From: Clostridiaceae bacterium
Lineage (GTDB): Bacteria; Bacillota; Clostridia; Lutisporales; Lutisporaceae
Reading direction: 5' to 3'
DNA length: 7,634 nucleotides
NCBI GenBank assembly: GCA_028697435.1
Contig: JAQVFD010000091.1
Coordinates: forward strand, 1-7,634
Shown here: in pieces, positions 1 through 5,503 of the stretch
Layout: each line of letters opens with the position of its first letter
Numbering within the stretch: position 1 is the first letter of the stretch
Translations under genes and position numbers: made by a program
Notes under the pieces: model-generated
What the model saw: the letters and a program-made list of their open reading frames with translations, nothing else
Database searches by the model: none
What the model was told of the DNA's origin: nothing

Positions 1-246
1 TTTGGACGTAAAACAATAAGGGAGATTCAGTTGTTTACTGACACGGATACAATCGTAGGAGATCTGGCAAATAGCGAAATCAGATTTATGAATAGCGGTA
101 AGGTTATATCATTCAAAGAAAAAAGAAATGATTTTCAGCGCAAGGAGATAGAACATTATTTTGACATTATTGAAGGTAAGGCTGTTAACGATAATGATAT
201 ATCAACTGCTTTCTCAGTCCTTAAGCTTACAAAAGGGAGGAAGTAA
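1..246 (+). CDS. Gfo/Idh/MocA-family oxidoreductase, C-terminal part (5' end outside window)
   Basis: The frame is open from base 1 to a TAA at 244-246, giving the last 81 residues of a longer protein. The visible tail runs as beta-strand-rich sequence (REIQLFTDTDTIVGDL, then an SGKVISF strand) followed by a terminal helix of the form RKEIEHYFDIIEGK...NDNDISTAFSVLKL. That pattern, an E-x2-H-(F/Y)-x-x-(I)-I-x-G-K helix followed by an (N)D-x-x-x-A-x-x-V-L helix, is typical of the C-terminal end of NAD(P)-dependent sugar dehydrogenases of the Gfo/Idh/MocA family. The NAD-binding Rossmann domain would lie upstream, outside the window, so cofactor and substrate cannot be judged. It ends one base before the cytidylyltransferase start, and the Shine-Dalgarno of that gene lies inside its last codons. 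The two are therefore almost certainly cotranscribed, which suggests a role in making an activated acidic sugar. The family call rests on pattern recognition of the tail only. Confidence 0.6.
   Translation, partial: FGRKTIREIQLFTDTDTIVGDLANSEIRFMNSGKVISFKEKRNDFQRKEIEHYFDIIEGKAVNDNDISTAFSVLKLTKGRK
235..240 (+). promoter_or_regulatory. Shine-Dalgarno site setting the cytidylyltransferase start
   Basis: GGGAGG lies 7 bases before the ATG at 248 and inside the last codons of the upstream gene. It fixes the start at 248. The same frame is open further upstream, but that stretch overlaps the oxidoreductase tail and lacks such a site. Confidence 0.7.
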
Positions 247-247
247 A

Positions 248-1018
248 ATGGTAATAGAAAAGGATATTCTGTTTACTATATGCGGAAGAGCCGGATCAAA
301 GGGCATAAAGAATAAAAATTTGAGGGATTTTTTAGGTTATCCCCTGCCTTATTATACAATTTCTGCAATTGATTTATATAAAGGGCAAAACCCGGAAGTG
401 GATTTTGATGTTGTGTTGAATACAGATAGTCCGGACCTTATCCAAATGGTTAAAGAGCAATTAAACTTTAAGCTGGATATTATTGAAAGAGATCCGTCTC
501 TTGGTTTGGACAACACTCCGAAGGTTGCAGTAATCCAAAACAGCCTGAATATAATGGAAAGGCTAAAATCAATCAACTATAATATGATCGTCGATTTGGA
601 TATAACATCACCATTGAGAAGTGCAGCAAATATTTGCAGTATCATTGATAAAAAGATGAATACCGGCGCTGATGTGGTGTTTTCAATAACTGATTCAAGA
701 AGGAATCCATACTTCAATATGGTAAAGAAAACAGAGAGTGGATATGAGCGGGTTATTAAATCAACATTCAATACACGTCAGGAAGCACCTGAAATTTTTG
801 ATATGAATGCATCTATATATGCATATTCTCCGGCATTTCTGGAGAGCGGGAAAAACATTTTTGACGGAAAATGTGATGCAATTAAAATGATGGATACTGC
901 TGTGTTGGATCTGGATTATGAAAATGATTTTGAGCTCATGGAAGTCATAGCAGAATATTTATATAGTAAGTATCCTGAACTAAAAGAGGTTAGGGATAAT
1001 ATAGAAAGATTGCTATAA
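248..1018 (+). CDS. acylneuraminate cytidylyltransferase family protein (CMP-nonulosonate synthetase)
   Basis: This 256-residue protein is predicted to transfer CMP from CTP to a nine-carbon acidic sugar (sialic, legionaminic or pseudaminic type) in the cytoplasm, giving the donor for a glycosyltransferase. Seen in the sequence: the nucleotide-binding loop GRAGSKGIKNKN (residues 13-24, family form ARGGSKGIPxKN), the TSPLR motif (120-124), MNASIYAY (186-193, family form NGAIYI), and a C-terminal DLD (221-223) matching the two Mg-binding aspartates of the family's DIDT motif. Length is close to the usual 220-250. The first loop deviates from the family consensus (CGRAG for ARGG), which may mean a specialised substrate. 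Its close coupling to a sugar oxidoreductase and nearness to flagellar genes favour a legionaminic/pseudaminic-type role in flagellin glycosylation (compare PtmB and PseF of Campylobacter), but substrate cannot be read from sequence, so no symbol is given. Confidence 0.88.
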   Translation: MVIEKDILFTICGRAGSKGIKNKNLRDFLGYPLPYYTISAIDLYKGQNPEVDFDVVLNTDSPDLIQMVKEQLNFKLDIIERDPSLGLDNTPKVAVIQNSLNIMERLKSINYNMIVDLDITSPLRSAANICSIIDKKMNTGADVVFSITDSRRNPYFNMVKKTESGYERVIKSTFNTRQEAPEIFDMNASIYAYSPAFLESGKNIFDGKCDAIKMMDTAVLDLDYENDFELMEVIAEYLYSKYPELKEVRDNIERLL

Positions 1019-1019
1019 T
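1011..1019 (+). promoter_or_regulatory. candidate extended -10 promoter for recD2
   Basis: TGCTATAAT is a perfect extended -10 element (TGnTATAAT) overlapping the stop codon of the cytidylyltransferase gene. It lies about 55 bases before the recD2 ATG. No convincing -35 hexamer is present 16-18 bases upstream, which an extended -10 can tolerate. In AT-rich DNA such matches also arise by chance. It would separate recD2-comFC transcription from the sugar cluster, since no terminator is visible between them. Confidence 0.4.
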
Positions 1020-1061
1020 AAGAATAGCAAAAAGCTGCGTCAATATATGCAAGCAACTTTT

Positions 1062-1067
1062 GAGGTG
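1062..1067 (+). promoter_or_regulatory. Shine-Dalgarno site deciding the recD2 start
   Basis: GAGGTG sits 6 bases before ATG 1074. Nothing comparable precedes the in-frame ATG at 1047, which this site lies downstream of. The shorter start also begins right at the family's usual N-terminus (DEVQGTIYEVIYRNEQNGYTV). Confidence 0.7.
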
Positions 1068-1073
1068 TTAAGG

Positions 1074-3284
1074 ATGGATGAAGTACAGGGAACCATATAT
1101 GAGGTTATATACAGAAATGAGCAGAATGGTTATACAGTGCTGGACCTGGAACAGGATGACGAACTTCTTACGCTGATAGGATATTTTTCATTTCTGAATA
1201 TAGGCGAAACAATTAAGGCATACGGCACATGGATTCAGCATCCGAATTATGGGAATCAATTCAAGGTAGAGACTTATACCGCGATCACTCCTGCAACTAT
1301 TAACGGGATAGAGAAATATCTGGCTTCCGGCTTGATACCGGGAATAGGTCCTCACATTGCAGGGAAACTGGTTGAAAAGTTTGGACTTGATACTCTTGAC
1401 ATTATGCAGTACAATCCTGACCGTCTTACCGAAGTGGCAGGTATAGGACAAAAAAAAGCAGCGAAAATATCCGAAGCCATAGAAGAGCAGAAAGAACTGA
1501 AGGATATTATGATGTTCCTTGAGCAGTATGGGATAGGACCTTCCTATTCAGTCAGAATATATAAAACCTATGGTGCAAATACAATTAATGAAATCAAGGC
1601 AAATCCATACAAACTTGCGGATGACATATTCGGAATAGGCTTCAAGATGGCGGACAGGATTGCTATGTCAATGGGAGTGTCCAAATTCTCGGAATACAGG
1701 GTCGCATCAGGCACAAGATATGTGCTGAATCAATATCACGGAAACGGTCATACCTTTGTACCTCATGATGAACTTGTGAGATCCTCCGCATCACTCCTTG
1801 AGGTTGATGAAACACATGTGGAGGATACTATTGTAAGGCTTTTCATCGAGAAAAAACTGGTTGTTGAAAATGTCGGAGATATACGGGGAGTCTACTCTCT
1901 TCCGTTTTTTAAGGCAGAAACAGGGACTGCAAGAAGGCTTATGCAGTTGCTGTACTATAAGATACCGGCCATGGATTTGGATATGGATAGTGAGATATCA
2001 GTTGTTGAAAAATCTGAAGACATTGAACTGGCGGATAAGCAAAAAAGTGCTGTAAGGGAGGCTTTAACCCAGAGTGTACTTGTTATAACCGGGGGGCCGG
2101 GCACGGGCAAAACCACAATCATAAAGGCAATAATCAATATTTTTGAAAAGTACGGACTTGATGTACTTTTAGCTGCACCTACGGGAAGGGCAGCCAAGAG
2201 GATGCAGGAGACTACCGGAAGAGAAGCAAAAACCATACATAGGCTGCTGGAATTCGGATACGGAGACAGCGATGAGGAAATGTTCTTTCAGAAGAATGAA
2301 GAGTCGCCTTTGGAATGTGATGTAATAATAATTGATGAAGTATCGATGATTGACATACTTCTTATGAATAACCTGCTAAAAGCGATAGCGGAAGGTACCC
2401 GGGTTATATTGGTGGGAGATGTGGATCAACTTCCTTCCGTGGGACCCGGGAATGTGCTGAGGGACATAATTGATAGCGGAGTGCTGCCTGTTGTACGACT
2501 GGATGAGATTTACAGGCAGGCTGAGAGCAGTATGATTGCCGTAAATGCTCATAGGATAAACAAGGGGGAGTCTCCGATACTAAGCACAAAGGATGGGGAT
2601 TTCTTTTTAATAAGACAAGAGAGTCAGGAGGATATTGTATCAACAATTATTGAGCTTTGCGGAAGACGACTTCCAAACTACACAGGATTGGACCCCTATG
2701 AGGGGATTCAGGTGCTATCCCCAATGAAAAAGGGCTTGTGTGGGGTGCTGAATTTGAATCATATGCTTCAGGAGGTGCTGAATCCACAAGGAAGGGATAA
2801 GGCTGAAAAGAAACACAGGGAAGTCGTTTTCAGAGTTGGAGACAAAGTGATGCAAATAAAGAATAATTATAAAATGAGATGGCAGAGTATTTGTAACATA
2901 GAGCGGGAAGGAGAGGGAGTATTCAACGGCGACTTGGGAACTATTGTGAATATAGACAATGAGGAGCTATATATGGAAGTGGTGTTTGACAGGGAGAGAA
3001 AGGTCAAATATGATTTTACTATGCTGGATGAGCTGGAGCATGCATATGCTCTTACAGTCCATAAAAGCCAAGGTTCCGAGTTCCCGGTACTTGTTATGCC
3101 TCTAACCTTCGGACCTCCTATGCTTTTGACAAGGAATCTTCTCTATACAGCACTGACCAGGGCTAAAAGTATGGTGGTACTAGTAGGAAAGGAAAGATTT
3201 CTTCATCAGATGATATGCAACAATCATATAACCACACGCCATTCCGGATTGAGGAGAAGACTTGATGATCAAATATTTGTTTAA
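1074..3284 (+). CDS. recD2: RecD2-type ATP-dependent DNA helicase (SF1B, 5'-3')
   Basis: This 736-residue protein matches the stand-alone RecD2 (RecD/TraA) helicases, usually 720-800 residues, which unwind DNA 5' to 3' in repair and recombination without RecBC. Domain order seen: an N-terminal OB-like segment (about 1-80), helix-hairpin-helix units around PGIG (89-92), GIG (123-125) and GIG (187-189), then two RecA-like domains. Motifs are intact: Walker A GGPGTGKT (340-347), Walker B DEVSMID (421-427), GDVDQLPSVGPG (448-459), LDEIYRQ (476-482), TVHKSQG (661-667) and YTALTRAK (691-698). The start is ATG 1074 because GAGGTG at 1062-1067 is ideally placed. An in-frame ATG at 1047 has no ribosome site. 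The 3' end overlaps comFC by 20 bp, implying translational coupling. In B. subtilis the neighbour of comFC is ComFA, a different helicase; whether RecD2 has any uptake role here is only a hypothesis. Confidence 0.95.
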   Translation: MDEVQGTIYEVIYRNEQNGYTVLDLEQDDELLTLIGYFSFLNIGETIKAYGTWIQHPNYGNQFKVETYTAITPATINGIEKYLASGLIPGIGPHIAGKLVEKFGLDTLDIMQYNPDRLTEVAGIGQKKAAKISEAIEEQKELKDIMMFLEQYGIGPSYSVRIYKTYGANTINEIKANPYKLADDIFGIGFKMADRIAMSMGVSKFSEYRVASGTRYVLNQYHGNGHTFVPHDELVRSSASLLEVDETHVEDTIVRLFIEKKLVVENVGDIRGVYSLPFFKAETGTARRLMQLLYYKIPAMDLDMDSEISVVEKSEDIELADKQKSAVREALTQSVLVITGGPGTGKTTIIKAIINIFEKYGLDVLLAAPTGRAAKRMQETTGREAKTIHRLLEFGYGDSDEEMFFQKNEESPLECDVIIIDEVSMIDILLMNNLLKAIAEGTRVILVGDVDQLPSVGPGNVLRDIIDSGVLPVVRLDEIYRQAESSMIAVNAHRINKGESPILSTKDGDFFLIRQESQEDIVSTIIELCGRRLPNYTGLDPYEGIQVLSPMKKGLCGVLNLNHMLQEVLNPQGRDKAEKKHREVVFRVGDKVMQIKNNYKMRWQSICNIEREGEGVFNGDLGTIVNIDNEELYMEVVFDRERKVKYDFTMLDELEHAYALTVHKSQGSEFPVLVMPLTFGPPMLLTRNLLYTALTRAKSMVVLVGKERFLHQMICNNHITTRHSGLRRRLDDQIFV

Positions 3285-3969
3285 TCTGTTGTATCCGTCA
3301 AAGGCTAAATGCAGTATATGCGGCAGAACCGGATCAGAACCTGTATGTAATGTATGTATGGCATCCCTGGATTACCTTCAGGGAATAACTTGCTTTCACT
3401 GCGGCAAGCAGCTTAATGAGAAGTACAAACATAACATTTGCCCGGATTGCATAACAGGTTCCTTTTATTATGAAAGGGCATATTCTTGCTTCGAATATAG
3501 CGGCATGGGAAAAAAGCTTATACATAAGCTTAAATATGAGGGAAAGGTTCAGCTGGCACATGTCATTGCCGGCTTGATGGCAAAAAGGATAGAAAATGAA
3601 GGACTGCAAATAGATGTTATAGTACCTGTGCCTATACATGAGAAAAAGCTTACGGTAAGGGGCTTCAACCAGTCATATATGATTGCATCAGAACTGGGAG
3701 AAAGACTGCACAAACCTGTTACGGACTGTCTGGAAAGGATTACGGAGACTAAAGAACAATATAACTTGGACCGGAGTCAGAGGTTTTTGAATATTAGGGG
3801 TGCATTTTCTGTCAAGTTATCGTATAATAATTGTAAATATATGAATATTTTGCTGATTGATGATGTATACACTACGGGAAGTACCGTGAATGAATGCAGC
3901 AAAGTACTGAAAAGTGCCGGTGCGGATAGGGTGTATGTAGTAACTGCGGCAACAGGCAGCAATACATAG
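3265..3969 (+). CDS. comFC: ComF family protein (ComFC-like phosphoribosyltransferase with double zinc ribbon)
   Basis: This 234-residue protein has the two-part ComFC/GntX architecture. Eight cysteines in four CxxC pairs (16/19, 28/31, 43/46, 59/62) form a double zinc ribbon. A phosphoribosyltransferase fold follows, with the PRPP-binding motif LLIDDVYTTGST (196-207). The middle block VPVPIHEKKLTVRGFNQS is also characteristic of the family. In naturally transformable bacteria ComFC acts in the cytoplasm on incoming single-stranded DNA; its enzymatic substrate is not settled. The gene starts within the end of recD2 (20-bp overlap). GAGGAG at 3251-3256 is 8 bases from ATG 3265, preferred over the adjacent in-frame TTG at 3262. 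Placement immediately before yvyF-flgM-flgN-flgK is the conserved Firmicutes order and supports orthology with comFC. Presence of this gene alone does not show that the organism is competent, because homologs are widespread in non-transformable species. Confidence 0.92.
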   Translation: MIKYLFNLLYPSKAKCSICGRTGSEPVCNVCMASLDYLQGITCFHCGKQLNEKYKHNICPDCITGSFYYERAYSCFEYSGMGKKLIHKLKYEGKVQLAHVIAGLMAKRIENEGLQIDVIVPVPIHEKKLTVRGFNQSYMIASELGERLHKPVTDCLERITETKEQYNLDRSQRFLNIRGAFSVKLSYNNCKYMNILLIDDVYTTGSTVNECSKVLKSAGADRVYVVTAATGSNT

Positions 3970-3972
3970 TTA

Positions 3973-4058
3973 GACACCAGTCACGAGACACTAGTCACGA
4001 GATTTGAGCATGGCCTCGAAGCCCGGTATGATTTTAGCGACTAGTACTAGTGACTGAG
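3973..4058 (+). repeat. structured intergenic element with tandem 14-bp repeats and inverted ends (REP/MITE-like)
   Basis: The comFC-yvyF gap contains two adjacent 14-bp copies differing at one base, GACACCAGTCACGA (3973-3986) and GACACTAGTCACGA (3987-4000). At the other end lies an inverted counterpart: GTGACTG (4050-4056) pairs with CAGTCAC (3978-3984), and GACTAGT (4039-4045) pairs with ACTAGTC (3990-3996). ACTAGT palindromes occur on both sides. Between the arms is a core of about 38 bases with relatively GC-rich sequence. The whole could fold into a long interrupted stem. There is no T-run after it, so it does not look like a classical terminator. A non-coding interspersed palindromic repeat is the best description. 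It has no coding capacity of its own, and its copy number cannot be judged from this window. Confidence 0.55.
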
Positions 4059-4061
4059 AAT

Positions 4062-4069
4062 AAGGAGGT
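4062..4069 (+). promoter_or_regulatory. strong Shine-Dalgarno site of the yvyF-like gene
   Basis: AAGGAGGT is a near-perfect match to the 16S rRNA 3' end, 6 bases before ATG 4076. It begins just after the palindromic element, so the element does not disturb translation initiation directly. Confidence 0.8.
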
Positions 4070-4075
4070 AATTTT

Positions 4076-4501
4076 ATGGCTGAAATTAGAAATTGTCCCA
4101 GATGCGGGAGAATATTTACTTCATTGGGAAGACCTATTTGCAACAAGTGTCTTGAGACAGAAGAGAACGAGTTCAAAGTGGTAAAGGAATACATATATGA
4201 CAACCCCGGAGCTACAATATCAGAGGTATCCCAGGAAACAGAAGTTTCTGTTGAGAAAATAATGAGGTTCCTGAGGGAAGAAAGATTGGAGATCAAATCA
4301 GAGAACAGTAACCTTCTGCTTGAATGTGAAAGGTGCGGAAGAGGAATAAAATCCGGAAGGTTCTGCGATAACTGTAAAGCACAAATCAACAATGATTTCC
4401 GGAGAGAATTCGGAATGGACAAGAAAGAACCTGCACCAAGACCACAGGTCAAGACAGATAAAGATAAGATGTATACCGCCACAAGAAGAAAAGATAATTA
4501 A
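4076..4501 (+). CDS. yvyF: YvyF-like flagellar operon protein (TIGR03826 family)
   Basis: This 141-residue protein corresponds in position, size and composition to YvyF, which lies between comFC and flgM in B. subtilis. Seen: an N-terminal zinc knuckle CPRC...CNKC (cysteines 7, 10, 22, 25), a central stretch (about 31-75) resembling a small helix-turn-helix or MerR-like fold (YIYDNPGATISEVSQETEVS then VEKIMRFLREERLEI), a second knuckle CERC...CDNC (84, 87, 97, 100) and a charged, probably disordered C-terminus. The biochemical function of the family is not firmly established. Its constant link to flgM and its DNA-binding-like core suggest a regulatory role in flagellar gene expression or export, which is inference. 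It has its own strong ribosome site and is followed at once by an intrinsic terminator, so it probably ends the recD2-comFC transcript. Confidence 0.85.
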   Translation: MAEIRNCPRCGRIFTSLGRPICNKCLETEENEFKVVKEYIYDNPGATISEVSQETEVSVEKIMRFLREERLEIKSENSNLLLECERCGRGIKSGRFCDNCKAQINNDFRREFGMDKKEPAPRPQVKTDKDKMYTATRRKDN

Positions 4502-4502
4502 A

Positions 4503-4526
4503 GCGCACTCAGTGCGCATTTTTTTT
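4503..4526 (+). terminator. intrinsic terminator after yvyF
   Basis: GCGCAC (4503-4508) and GTGCGC (4512-4517) form a perfect GC-rich stem around a 3-base loop. One A follows and then an uninterrupted run of eight T (4519-4526). It starts one base after the yvyF stop codon. This is a textbook Rho-independent terminator. Confidence 0.9.
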
Positions 4527-4535
4527 AGAAAACAC

Positions 4536-4563
4536 TAAACTAATAATGTGACAATACCGATAA
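4536..4563 (+). promoter_or_regulatory. sigma-D (sigma-28/FliA) promoter for flgM
   Basis: TAAA (4536-4539), a 16-base spacer and ACCGATAA (4556-4563) match the B. subtilis sigma-D consensus TAAA-N14-16-GCCGATAT closely, with the diagnostic CCGATA core intact. The element lies just after the yvyF terminator and about 37 bases before the flgM start codon, so the leader would be about 30 bases. A sigma-D promoter before flgM is the known arrangement in B. subtilis and would make the anti-sigma factor part of its target's regulon. Spacing, core motif and context agree. Confidence 0.8.
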
Positions 4564-4599
4564 AATAGTAGAAAGAAGAATTGCAAACGGGGTGGTAAT

Positions 4600-4905
4600 A
4601 TGGGATTTAATATTAATAAGGTTGGCGGGGTAAGCGGAATCTACAATAATAAAAAGGTGGAGTCCAAAAAAGATGTCCAGGGACCAACCCGGGCTAACGG
4701 AAAAAAGGATGAAGTTAAGATTTCCAAGGAGGCTTTGGATTTCCAGTTGGTTATGAAAGCAGCAAAGGCGGCCAGGGAGATACCGGACATAAGGGAGGAA
4801 GTTATAGCCCCGATTAAAGAAAGGCTTGATAACGGCACTTATGAGGTAGATTGCAAAGGTATAGCTGATAAGCTTTTAGCCCGAAAGTTCAATATTAAAA
4901 TATAA
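4600..4905 (+). CDS. flgM: anti-sigma-28 factor FlgM (negative regulator of flagellin synthesis)
   Basis: This 101-residue protein is of typical FlgM length. FlgM binds sigma-28/sigma-D in the cytoplasm and blocks late flagellar transcription until the hook-basal body is complete. The N-terminus has the family form (FNINKVGGVSGIY) followed by a charged, probably disordered region. DEVKISKEA (37-45) and the C-terminal sigma-binding helices (about 61-93, with IPDIREEVIAPIKERLDNGT and then YEVD and GIADKLLA) fit the conserved pattern R-x-x-x-V-x-x-I-K-x-x-I-x-x-G-x-Y-x-V. The start is ATG 4600 with GGGGTGG (4589-4595) just upstream. The gene is unusually self-contained: a terminator precedes its sigma-D promoter and a second hairpin follows its stop codon. 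FlgM level may therefore be set by its own sigma-D-dependent transcript. Confidence 0.93.
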   Translation: MGFNINKVGGVSGIYNNKKVESKKDVQGPTRANGKKDEVKISKEALDFQLVMKAAKAAREIPDIREEVIAPIKERLDNGTYEVDCKGIADKLLARKFNIKI

Positions 4906-4950
4906 AAACAACCACAGCTTAAGGCCATTACCTGGCTGTGGCTGTTTCTT
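4906..4950 (+). terminator. hairpin between flgM and flgN (terminator or attenuator)
   Basis: CCACAGC (4912-4918) pairs with GCTGTGG (4935-4941). The stem continues outward past one mismatch through 4906-4910 with 4943-4947, and a small inner AGG/CCT pairing (4922-4924 with 4931-4933) is possible. The descending arm runs into TTTCTTTT, an imperfect T-run. It begins immediately after the flgM stop and ends before the flgN ribosome site. It looks like a Rho-independent terminator, perhaps leaky, as flgN has no obvious promoter of its own. Confidence 0.65.
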
Positions 4951-4953
4951 TTC

Positions 4954-4961
4954 AGGGGGGG
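4954..4961 (+). promoter_or_regulatory. G-tract Shine-Dalgarno site of flgN
   Basis: AGGGGGGG places a run of seven G 7 bases before ATG 4969 but only 1 base before ATG 4963. It therefore argues for the start at 4969. A homopolymer tract in this position could change spacer length by slippage. Confidence 0.55.
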
Positions 4962-4968
4962 TATGTTC

Positions 4969-5481
4969 ATGATAAATATCGACAAGGAAGTAAATTCTGC
5001 AATAGAAATATTGACTGAGGAATACGGCTATTATAATGACTTATCTGAACTGGCAAAATCCAAGAAGAAAATTATTGTTGAGGGTAAAATTGCAGAATTG
5101 GATAAGATGGTAAAGTTGGAGCAAAACATGATTTTCAACATAGGACAGTTGGAGAGGAAAAGAGAAGACATCGTTTCCATGCTTTGCAAGGCGTTAAATA
5201 TGAACAGTGCCCAGATAACAGTTTCTGAACTGGCAAAAGTACTCAAGCCCGAATTGAAGAACAGATTAGAAGATATACAGGAGAAGCTTCAGAAGGTTTT
5301 ATCAGAGTTAAAGGATGCTAATGACGTTAACGGACAATTGCTGGAGCAATCACTGGAGTATATAGATTATTCAATAAATCTCGTTGCCGGTTCCGGTATG
5401 GAGACGGGATCTTTATACGGAGATACAGGGAAAAACAAAGGCAAGCAAGGTAGTAAGAATATAATTGATACAAAGATATAG
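4969..5481 (+). CDS. flgN: FlgN-family flagellar export chaperone
   Basis: This 170-residue, highly charged, almost wholly helical protein has the size, composition and position of FlgN (YvyG in B. subtilis), the cytoplasmic chaperone that keeps the hook-filament junction proteins FlgK and FlgL export-competent. The N-terminal part (about 1-110) shows long amphipathic helices of coiled-coil character, with stretches such as LTEEYGYYNDLSELAKSKKK and GKIAELDKMVKLEQNMI. The family's usual pattern of an early E-x3-Y-x2-L segment followed by an L-x3-E-Q region is visible. The C-terminal 25-30 residues are glycine- and lysine-rich and probably flexible. An in-frame ATG at 4963 is possible, but ribosome-site spacing favours 4969. 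It is followed by flgK after 22 bases, placing chaperone and client together. Confidence 0.88.
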   Translation: MINIDKEVNSAIEILTEEYGYYNDLSELAKSKKKIIVEGKIAELDKMVKLEQNMIFNIGQLERKREDIVSMLCKALNMNSAQITVSELAKVLKPELKNRLEDIQEKLQKVLSELKDANDVNGQLLEQSLEYIDYSINLVAGSGMETGSLYGDTGKNKGKQGSKNIIDTKI

Positions 5482-5503
5482 GTAAGTCTCGAGGTGAAAA
5501 CAT

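Noticed and set aside
161..247. N-terminal extension of the cytidylyltransferase frame from ATG 161
   Set aside because: It overlaps the oxidoreductase coding region, lacks a ribosome site and extends beyond the family's N-terminus. ATG 248 has GGGAGG at the right distance.
1047..1073. Earlier in-frame ATG for recD2 at 1047
   Set aside because: There is no Shine-Dalgarno sequence upstream. The good GAGGTG site lies downstream of this ATG and serves ATG 1074.
2091..2096. Run of six G in recD2 as a possible phase-variation tract
   Set aside because: It encodes the two glycines of the Walker A motif GGPGTGKT and is explained by codon choice. Slippage there would destroy the enzyme.
1955..2236. 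Minus-strand open frames within recD2 (for example 1955-2236 and 1188-1451)
   Set aside because: They lie antisense to intact helicase motifs, have no ribosome sites of note and no recognisable domains.
3265..3969. Annotation of the ComF protein as a purine-pathway amidophosphoribosyltransferase
   Set aside because: It shares only the PRPP-binding motif. It lacks the N-terminal glutaminase domain and instead carries the double zinc ribbon typical of ComFC/GntX.
3991..4482. 163-residue open frame on the minus strand across yvyF and into the palindromic element
   Set aside because: It is the antisense shadow of a well-supported gene with conserved zinc-knuckle cysteines and a strong ribosome site. 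Its composition (Ser/Leu-rich) is what antisense of lysine- and glutamate-rich coding sequence gives.
4963..4968. Earlier in-frame ATG for flgN at 4963
   Set aside because: It is one base from the G-rich ribosome site, too close for normal initiation. ATG 4969 is 7 bases away.
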